64,000 nt of DNA from Methylobacterium oryzae. Lineage in GTDB: Bacteria > Pseudomonadota > Alphaproteobacteria > Rhizobiales > Beijerinckiaceae. This document shows, in pieces, positions 58,071 to 64,000 of this stretch (the stretch's first letter is position 1; each line of letters starts with the position of its first letter). Below the pieces are notes generated by a model. That model saw only the letters and a program-made list of their open reading frames with translations, did no database searches and was not told the origin of the DNA. A program made the translations under genes and the position numbers. Where the stretch lies: NCBI RefSeq assembly GCF_021398735.1, contig NZ_CP090349.1, forward strand, positions 5,826,001 through 5,890,000. Direction: 5' to 3'.

Positions 58071-58359
58071 CGGGATCCGCACCGGAAATCGCCATCGCTT
58101 CTGACACATTGGCAACCGCTCGGCATACGCATGGCGGTGAACGGAATGACGGGCAGGGAATATGTGAGCGATACGGCATTTCGCGCGCATCCAACGGCGA
58201 ACGGGCTTCGCGTTGATGCGATCATCGGAGGCCTTCTACGCTTCTATACGAACGAGCGGAGTACCGGACGATGCCTGGGCTGACCTAGCGGCCTGCCGGT
58301 CCGGGCGAGCCCTCCCTCGGAGGCCAGGCCACCCCGACCGGATCGGCGGCGGCCGCGCC
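58071..58359. other. Intergenic region, 289 bases
   Basis: Between the methyltransferase pseudogene and the umuC remnant. Short open frames exist (for example 58213-58620) but have no recognisable domains. I see no intact gene or RNA. Confidence 0.4.
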
Positions 58360-58732
58360 GTGGCGCTGATCCACGGCAACAGCCCCTGTTGCTCGCGCGA
58401 GCGGCGCCCTCGACGAACTTCACCCTCGACAGGGATACGTTGGGTCGGACCAACCCTGCCCGCGCAGATAGGGATCGACCCGGTCGACGAGAGCTTCCCG
58501 ACCTGTCGGACGCGGCACCGGGCTCAAGGGTCGAACTCGCGCGGGACCTGCGCGCCACGGTGCGGGCCTGGACAGAGGTCCCGACCTCCATCGGTCTCGG
58601 CCCGACCAAGCCCTGCTTAAGGGGTGCCGGTGCGCGGGGCGGGTCAGTCGGCACGACTGGAACACCAAGTTGTCGATTCGTACGCAGCGGGACACGACGC
58701 AGGTGAGCAATCTGCCGGTGACTGACGCGTGA
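58360..58732 (+). pseudogene. umuC: Remnant of a UmuC-type Y-family DNA polymerase
   Basis: Three pieces of a UmuC gene survive in different frames. The start reads VALIHGNSPCCSRE (cf. ALVDGNSFY.SCER). The middle reads GIDPVDESF, then LPDLSDAAPGSRVELARDL and RATVRAWTEVPTSIGLGPTK. The end reads WNTKLSIRTQRDTTQVSNLPV to the stop at 58732, which matches the UmuC C-terminus. Some 300 residues are missing between GPTK and the end, plus smaller frame changes, so it cannot be active. Comparison was from memory of the family. Confidence 0.6.
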
Positions 58733-59048
58733 GCGGTCGTATCACCGACCACGTGCCGCCGACTCCAGCTCAGGCGCGCATTGCCGATTGTTAGCCATAG
58801 GCCTCCGACCGAGCCAGCGCGTGCAGCGAGCGAGGCGCGCGCACGGCAGTGGATCCCGGCACGCTCTGCAATATCGAAGGCCGTCGACGAATCTGGGCAT
58901 CAAGCCTTCTCGAAGCCCACACATGTTAGCCATTCGGATATGGTGATACGTTCAATAGCGTAATCTTCTTTATAATTTCAAAATTTCCCATTCAGAGGTA
59001 CGATCCGGATTAAGATATTAATCCCGGCTTCCGGGAGGGACGGAAACG
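58733..59048. other. Intergenic region, AT-richer, before the acyltransferase
   Basis: 316 bases with a change to AT-rich composition after about 58930. It carries the palindrome at 59007-59024. No gene recognised; the upstream part may be more remnant DNA. Confidence 0.45.
59007..59024 (+). promoter_or_regulatory. Palindromic operator-like site
   Basis: GGATTAA-GATA-TTAATCC, a perfect 7+7 inverted repeat, 25 bases before the acyltransferase start and just upstream of GGGAGGGA (ribosome-binding site). Suits a dimeric repressor; no regulator gene is adjacent. Confidence 0.45.
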
Positions 59049-60167
59049 ATGACTCTGAGTGAACGCCTCTTTCTGACGAAAGGGCGGCCATCCGGCTTCG
59101 ATTATATGCGAATTGGTCTCGCCGCAATGATAATTTTGTGGCACACTGTGATAGTTTCTTATGGCATAGAAGCTCAAAGATGGCTCATTTTGGGACCGTC
59201 GCGGCCAATATGGGCCATGATACTTCCCATGTTTTTCGCACTGAGCGGATTCCTCGTTTCCGGAAGTCTAGAACGCTCTCGAACGATCGTCGGGTTCTTG
59301 GGACTTCGACTAATTCGCATCTTCCCTGCGCTGGCAGTGGAATCGACAATAGCAATGATGATCATTGGAGCGCTGTTCACGTATTACCCGCTCCCAAAGT
59401 ATTTTACGGATCCGGGCTTTTGGTCCTATACTTTGAACATGATAGGCGTCGTTCGGTATTATCTCCCCGGCGTCTTTACTGATAATCCAACTACGCAGGT
59501 GAACGCGCAATTATGGACACTTCCTTACGAATTGTATTGCTACATATTGATATCTGTATTTTATATAATCGGTTTCTACAGATCGGAAAAACTGATTTTG
59601 TTCGGCTGCCTGGTGATGCAAGTCTTAGTCATGATCGCCATTTATACGCGAACGCAGGTTGACGAAGGGACTGTTCGCGGCCCTGTGCTTGTCTTATCCT
59701 TTCTGTACGGCGCGTACCTCTATCGGGTCAGAGATCGAGTTCCATATAGCGCCCCGATTTTCTTCGCATGCGCCATTGCCATGGTTGGGTTTCTTTATCT
59801 TCCAATCTTCAATGCCCTCTCCGCACTTCCTGCCGCCTACGTGACTATCTATTTGGGGATGCGGAATCCGACACGGTCCGCAATTGTGTCAAGCGGAGAT
59901 TATTCATATGGCATTTTCTTGTATGGATTTCCGATACAACAGGCAGTGTCTGCAGTTTTTCCGGATCTTCGGCAGTGGTGGATTAATTTTCTAATTTCGA
60001 CCCCGATAATAATTTCGGTTGCCTATTTTTCATGGCATTGCATTGAGAAAAGAGCACTCTCCCTTCGGGGTCCGTTGATGAAATTCGAAAGCTGGTGCAT
60101 GTCTTATTGCGGAAAACTATTTCATACATGTAAAAACAGTATCGCATACGACCTGAAGAGCAGATAG
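59049..60167 (+). CDS. Acyltransferase-3 family membrane protein
   Basis: A 372-residue membrane acyltransferase (OafA/ExoZ type) that acetylates surface or exopolysaccharides. It shows the N-terminal SGFDYMRIGLAAMIILWHTVIVSYG with catalytic-type H, FFALSGFLVSGSL and LRLIRIFPALAVE with Arg-x10-Pro, and about ten membrane segments. Codon use is clearly AT-richer than the flanking genes, pointing to horizontal transfer. GGGAGGGA precedes the ATG. No complete polysaccharide cluster is nearby. Confidence 0.88.
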   Translation: MTLSERLFLTKGRPSGFDYMRIGLAAMIILWHTVIVSYGIEAQRWLILGPSRPIWAMILPMFFALSGFLVSGSLERSRTIVGFLGLRLIRIFPALAVESTIAMMIIGALFTYYPLPKYFTDPGFWSYTLNMIGVVRYYLPGVFTDNPTTQVNAQLWTLPYELYCYILISVFYIIGFYRSEKLILFGCLVMQVLVMIAIYTRTQVDEGTVRGPVLVLSFLYGAYLYRVRDRVPYSAPIFFACAIAMVGFLYLPIFNALSALPAAYVTIYLGMRNPTRSAIVSSGDYSYGIFLYGFPIQQAVSAVFPDLRQWWINFLISTPIIISVAYFSWHCIEKRALSLRGPLMKFESWCMSYCGKLFHTCKNSIAYDLKSR

Positions 60168-60332
60168 GTATCTCGTCAATTTAGATGTATGCTGCACACG
60201 GGAAGCAACAGGAATATCAAAAACTGAATTCAGTATCGACCGCACATTCTAGATATCTGGATCCTGTCCTCTCAGGACGATCCCTCCCAGCGAAGCCGCT
60301 ACAAGTCGCGAGCGGTTTCGTCGTCGACCCCG

Positions 60333-60788
60333 CTACCCGGGTGCGATCAGGATGCACGTGCACGCCTTGCCAACAGGTCTCCGCCTGCGGCGATCGGTTG
60401 GGGAGGCGATCACCCATTCGATGATCTGGCAGGCGACCCTACCACTGACGCCGCTTCCCTGCGCGAAGCCGCTCAACCGCTCCATTACGCGTTCGGCAGT
60501 CGCCGCTCGGGCGGCACCGGGATCTATCACGCTCACCCCTATATCGAGTGCCCCAGCAGGATCGCGGTCCGAACCATGTTGCGCTTTCGAGCCGGCTTGT
60601 GGGCGGCGCGCAACAGCCGCGCGAGTGTTCTGTCGAATGGTCGCGGTGATGTCACGGCGCCGACCCTTCGGAAGCGGGTAGGTCCTGCCGGCGCGGTCGG
60701 CCAGCACCGCGACGACCACGGCGCGGATCGCCCGATCGGTAACCCGGTGGTCTCGCGCAGCTCGGCGAGTCGAGGGTTCCTTGGCCAT
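60333..60788 (-). CDS. Doubtful ORF, 151 codons
   Basis: Begins MAKEPSTRRAARDHRVTD and continues through Arg-rich sequence to VACQIIEWVIAS. Its composition is plausible for coding but no domain is recognised, and two other minus frames also stay open over part of the region (60539-60865 and 60652-60984). It may be a decayed gene. Treat as tentative. Confidence 0.3.
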   Translation of the reverse strand: MAKEPSTRRAARDHRVTDRAIRAVVVAVLADRAGRTYPLPKGRRRDITATIRQNTRAAVARRPQAGSKAQHGSDRDPAGALDIGVSVIDPGAARAATAERVMERLSGFAQGSGVSGRVACQIIEWVIASPTDRRRRRPVGKACTCILIAPG

Positions 60789-61000
60789 TCACTCCCAAAC
60801 CGTGGACTTTGCCATGAACTGTGCCGCCTCCCGCATCGCTCGGGCGCCGGCCTTCTTCGGCCCACTCCAAAGGGTCGCGCGCACGCACGATGAACGGAAC
60901 GTGCCGAGATGTGTGCCTTGACGAAGCGCCCCCAAACGTAGTCAAAAGGCGCCTCTGACGCACCGAAACCGCCAATTTTCTCAATGGTTTCAGAGCGCCT
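60789..61000. other. Intergenic region before tRNA-Thr
   Basis: 212 bases. A minus-strand frame reads VPFIVRARDPLEWAEEGRRP, which could be part of a decayed gene continuous with the doubtful ORF to its left. AT-rich just before the tRNA (60970-60995), where its promoter should lie. Confidence 0.35.
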
Positions 61001-61075
<75 letters not shown>

Positions 61076-61155
61076 TCATGCGTCTATGAGAATCAATGGG
61101 TTAGGCAGACGATAAGGGCGAGGCAACCGCTACTCTCACACAGCGGTGTTACACA

Positions 61156-62538
61156 TTGCCCGTCCGAATCGCCCGACCGTGGAAAGACCCAAAGTCAGGG
61201 GTCTATCATCTCCGTCAGCGGACACCCTCCGATCTGATCCAACGTTTGAAGGGACAGTCGGTCACGCTTCCCATCGGAGAGGGGTCGGCTTCGTTCACCG
61301 TCGGCTCTGTCGTCCAAGCATCCCTGCGGACCAAGGACCTACGCGAAGCAAAGCTCCGTCATGCGATTGCCGACGGTGTGCTCAAGCGGTTCTGGCACGC
61401 GCATCAAGGCGGGAGGGTCACACAAAGCTCGGATGACCCGTTTGGCGCGGTTGGGAGAACAGACCAAGTTCCAGTCGTTGAGACCGCTAAATCCGAACCT
61501 AGGCACCTGCTCCCTCTCGGCCATTCGCCAACGGGGACAGGGTGGCGTCTCTTGACGGTAGGCGACCTGTTTGACCGTTGGGCGACTTACAACGCGGACA
61601 AACGATCTCGGAATACGATCAAGCGTTACCGTGGCAGTTTCCGCTCTCTCATACGATTCTTCGATGGGCGCGACGTTCGGACCCTGACAACCGACGATCT
61701 ATTTTCGTGGGCGGAGTTCCGGCGCGACCGCGAAGGCATCTCGGTCCGAGCGATCAACCGGAATGATTTAGCGACCGTCTGTTCGGTGTTTCGGTGGGCC
61801 ACAGGGCGCTCGGGTGGCTCAATGATGTCGGGCAACCCTGCCTCGGGCATTTCGCTCGATAGGCCCAAGATCGCCGCGGGACGTGAACGAACGTTCCGAG
61901 ACAACGAAGCTCGGGCCATCCTTGCAGCAGCTTCCGCGGTTTGTCTCGATCCAACAAACCTATCCCGTAGCGTTTCCCGAAGATGGTGTCCGTGGCTTGC
62001 TGCCTACTCGGGAGCGCGGATCGGGGAACTGACAAGTTTGGAGCGTCGGGACATACGCGATGAGGGTGGCATACCAGTGATGGACCTTCGGATCACCAAG
62101 ACAGGTCAACCACGAACTGTTCCCCTCCATTCGCATCTCATCGAGCAGGGCTTCTTGGCCTTTGTCGCTTCACGTCCAGAGGGTCCGCTGTTCTATGATC
62201 CCGACCGACACAGCGTGGGGACCGCGACTACCCCAAGCGAGCTTCAAAGTCATAAGCTAGGAAGATGGATCCGAGAGAAGGTCAGGCTTGATAAGGGCGT
62301 CCATCCCAATCACGGTTGGCGCCACACTTGGAAGACGCGGGCTCTTGAGGCCGGGATTGAGGAACGGTTGAGGGACGCCGTCACGGGCCATAGCGTGGCA
62401 TCAGTCGGTCGGCGATACGAGACCCCGACCCTTAGGATGCTTGCGGACGCTATGGGCCGGTTCCCCCGCTACCGTATCGAGCCCATGACAGCGAACGAAT
62501 CATTGAGGGAGCCTGATCCACCGCTCCCGAGACGATAG
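61156..62538 (+). CDS. Tyrosine recombinase / phage-type integrase
   Basis: A 460-residue integrase with N-terminal arm-binding segment (DPKSGVYHLRQRTPSDLIQRL, residues 11-31), a core-binding region about 135-215 and the catalytic set R288 (YSGARIGEL), K315 (TKTGQPR), H386/R389 (HGWRH), H412 and Tyr421 (VGRRYETP). A TTG at 61156 is the likely start; no ATG lies near the conserved N-terminus. It starts 80 bases after tRNA-Thr and drives integration or excision of the downstream element. Confidence 0.93.
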   Translation: MPVRIARPWKDPKSGVYHLRQRTPSDLIQRLKGQSVTLPIGEGSASFTVGSVVQASLRTKDLREAKLRHAIADGVLKRFWHAHQGGRVTQSSDDPFGAVGRTDQVPVVETAKSEPRHLLPLGHSPTGTGWRLLTVGDLFDRWATYNADKRSRNTIKRYRGSFRSLIRFFDGRDVRTLTTDDLFSWAEFRRDREGISVRAINRNDLATVCSVFRWATGRSGGSMMSGNPASGISLDRPKIAAGRERTFRDNEARAILAAASAVCLDPTNLSRSVSRRWCPWLAAYSGARIGELTSLERRDIRDEGGIPVMDLRITKTGQPRTVPLHSHLIEQGFLAFVASRPEGPLFYDPDRHSVGTATTPSELQSHKLGRWIREKVRLDKGVHPNHGWRHTWKTRALEAGIEERLRDAVTGHSVASVGRRYETPTLRMLADAMGRFPRYRIEPMTANESLREPDPPLPRR

Positions 62539-62642
62539 GACGGGAAGCGAACGAACCAAAGCCGCCAGCATCATCCAGCAATCAACGGCCGGGCCGAAGC
62601 TGTGGCGGATCGTACCTGAATGCCTCGAAGGATTGTCACAGG

Positions 62643-63143
62643 CTAATCAGGTCGCGCGCTTCCCTGTCCTGACGCTTCCGCCTTCTCCCCGTCAGTCCCG
62701 TGCTTCCTTGACCACCGCGCGTCAATGATCCGGTCAATGCGGCCACCGACCCCGATTAGGAGCAGCAGTAGGATCAGCCCGATTGCGACAGGAAGATAGG
62801 CGCCAAGCCCACACGATATCCCAAGCGCGGCCGTGACCCAGATGGCAGCGGCCGTGGTCATACCGTGCACGTGCGATTTGCCCGCGCCCTTAACGATTAC
62901 ACCCGCGCCCAAGAAGCCGATGCCAGTGATGACGCCCTGAATGGCCCGGCTGGCGTTCGCGTCGGTATCGGCAGCCGAGAATCCAGAACCTGCCATCGTC
63001 ACAAGGGCAGCGCCGAGACAGACCAACCCCAAAGTGCGAACTCCAACAAGCTTGCCGTGCATCTCCCGATTGAGGCCGACAACCATGCCGGCGACCACAG
63101 ACGCCCCGAGGCGGAGGCACAGATCAGTCGCGGTCATCATCAT
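62643..63143 (-). CDS. mgtC: MgtC/SapB family membrane protein
   Basis: A 166-residue protein with four or five membrane segments. The family signature is GLNREMHGKLVGVRTLGLVCLGAALVT and GIGFLGAGVIVKG. MgtC relatives support growth at low Mg2+ and survival inside host cells by inhibiting the F-ATPase. Only the MgtC N-terminal membrane domain is present, without the ACT-like tail. Cargo gene of the element. Confidence 0.88.
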   Translation of the reverse strand: MMMTATDLCLRLGASVVAGMVVGLNREMHGKLVGVRTLGLVCLGAALVTMAGSGFSAADTDANASRAIQGVITGIGFLGAGVIVKGAGKSHVHGMTTAAAIWVTAALGISCGLGAYLPVAIGLILLLLLIGVGGRIDRIIDARWSRKHGTDGEKAEASGQGSARPD

Positions 63144-63161
63144 CGTCGGCGAACCGCAGTT

Positions 63162-63746
63162 TCAGCCCTCAAGCTCCGAGAACGGCGCATCGCTGTCACC
63201 GCTCATCAGACGTGGGGATAGTTGGCGGAACGACCAGGGAGCGTCAGGGACCGCCCTATCGAACCGGAGAACCACGTCGAAGCGGTCCCCGTCCCATTTG
63301 GTCGGAACGCCGGGGATGGTCTGGGAGCCCTTGAGAGCCGGGATCAGGTCCGTGACGATGGCCTTATGCTCCCAGAAGACGATCACCACCCCGGTTAGGC
63401 TCCGTATCTCATCCGCGAGTTCGTGCTCTTGCGAGACCCCATAGTCCGCCCTGAGGGGTAGTTGCAGGCGTTCGGCTAGGGGCGTCGCGGTCTCAAACGG
63501 TCGGTGGCTGAACTTGGCTTTCTTGAACACAGGCTCGGGCTTGGCCGCGTAGATGACGTTTGGCTTAGTGTAGTCGGAACTGCACAGGTCGGATCCGAAC
63601 AATGCCGCCCATGCTCCGGCCCTTTGCCATCCCCGTATCACGAGGGACTTATCGTCAATGGTGCCGTCTGCCGTGGTGCCATCCCCTGGGAAGCTACCAC
63701 CCGGCTTCTCGGCATGACGGATGAACATGACAGTCAGTGCGGACAT
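63162..63746 (-). CDS. Histidine phosphatase family protein
   Basis: A 194-residue protein with the catalytic RHAEKPGG (residues 10-17) and a second His near HKAIVTD. This is the SixA/phosphoglycerate-mutase-like superfamily. The specific substrate is unknown. It ends 18 bases before the mgtC start on the same strand, so the two are probably co-transcribed. Composition is less GC-rich than the core. Confidence 0.82.
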   Translation of the reverse strand: MSALTVMFIRHAEKPGGSFPGDGTTADGTIDDKSLVIRGWQRAGAWAALFGSDLCSSDYTKPNVIYAAKPEPVFKKAKFSHRPFETATPLAERLQLPLRADYGVSQEHELADEIRSLTGVVIVFWEHKAIVTDLIPALKGSQTIPGVPTKWDGDRFDVVLRFDRAVPDAPWSFRQLSPRLMSGDSDAPFSELEG

Positions 63747-63796
63747 AAGGGCTCAGTGGCTCGGGTGCGGCTTGTTGGTGTGTCGGCTCCCGGTAG

Positions 63797-64000
63797 CAAC
63801 TAGTGCCCATTGCCAAGCCTAACAGGGTGACCGCCGAGGCCGAACTGAGAGGGCACAAGGTCGGCAAGTGGGTTCGTGAGACCGTCAAGCTCGACCCAGG
63901 AGTCGATCCCAATCACGGCTGGCGACACACTTGGAAGACACGCGCACTCGGAGCCGGGATCGAGGAACGCCTACGCGACGCAATCACCGGCCATCGTGTC
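63797..64000 (+). pseudogene. Second integrase fragment, catalytic end only
   Basis: An open frame bounded upstream by an in-frame TAG at 63794 encodes AELRGHKVGKWVRETV, then VDPNHGWRHTWKTRAL and AGIEERLRDAITGH and runs off the window. It lines up with residues 360-414 of the integrase at 61156, about three quarters identical by eye, including the HxxR motif. The N-terminal domains and the first catalytic Arg are absent, so it is a truncated copy or remnant. GTG 63803 or 63827 could start a short protein. Confidence 0.7.

Noticed and set aside
58420..58752. Minus-strand frame with VDPYLRGQ resembling a transposase fragment
   Set aside because: It is opposite the umuC remnant, whose plus-strand match is far better; the resemblance is limited to seven residues.
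62560..62580. GCCGCCAGCATCATCC as a right attachment site copy of the tRNA-Thr end
   Set aside because: Only about 12 of 16 bases match and the T-arm part is missing; it is probably chance.

Overview
The window is about 70% GC chromosomal DNA from an alphaproteobacterium, most probably a member of Methylobacteriaceae (Methylobacterium or relative). This rests on the family content: a K+-independent type H+-pyrophosphatase, CpdR, a ubiquinol-cytochrome c chaperone/DUF177/plsX/fabH/ihfA/MerR cluster, and a tRNA-His that lacks G-1 and carries A73, a known alphaproteobacterial trait. The genus is inferred; no marker gene here settles it.

Layout. 1-5828: an operon with a dihydropyrimidinase/hydantoinase and a complete spermidine/putrescine-type ABC importer (ATPase, Tat-exported binding protein, two permeases). 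5829-10473: rplY behind a leader with two hairpins, pdxH, two small exported proteins, and an unusual formyltransferase-like/beta-propeller protein. 10474-15194: Kef-type antiporter, MATE exporter, DUF937 protein, cupin. 15217-19891: two small unrecognised genes (one of 55 codons), then glyA, nrdR-ribD and ribE. 20002-25751: a thioesterase flanked by two related palindromic elements, then prkA-yeaH-spoVR. 25970-32838: small orphan genes and the lipid/IHF cluster, divergent from bamE. 32840-38287: GAF/PAS histidine kinase, old yellow enzyme and hppA. 38736-41868: an orphan gene with a CtrA-like box, thiL-nusB-ribH, and a carboxymuconolactone decarboxylase family gene. 42010-44949: a translationally coupled four-gene cassette (SDR, exported repeat-like protein, Nudix, TIGR02301-like protein). 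45109-52015: ygfZ, tag, an HD hydrolase, a tyrosine phosphatase, xseB-dxs and a D-malate/tartrate dehydrogenase. 52119-57064: ClC channel, tRNA-His, hpt, cpdR and two small paired membrane proteins.

From about 57220 the composition changes. 57220-61000 looks like a decayed accessory region. It has a frameshifted SAM-methyltransferase, a heavily deleted umuC remnant, an AT-rich acyltransferase-3 gene with a palindrome in front of it, and a doubtful ORF. A tRNA-Thr(UGU) at 61001 is followed 80 bases later by a tyrosine recombinase. Behind that come mgtC and a histidine-phosphatase gene, and then a second integrase catalytic fragment that runs off the window end. This is a classic tRNA-associated integrative element, here with signs of tandem or nested insertion.

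The core genes are ordinary. The best candidates for something new are the SDR/repeat/Nudix/TIGR02301 cassette, the 55-codon gene at 15804-15971, the paired Cys-containing membrane proteins at 56293-57064, the gene with the CtrA-like box, and the element bracketed by two integrases at the right end. No CRISPR array, rRNA, complete insertion sequence or recognisable antiphage system was found.
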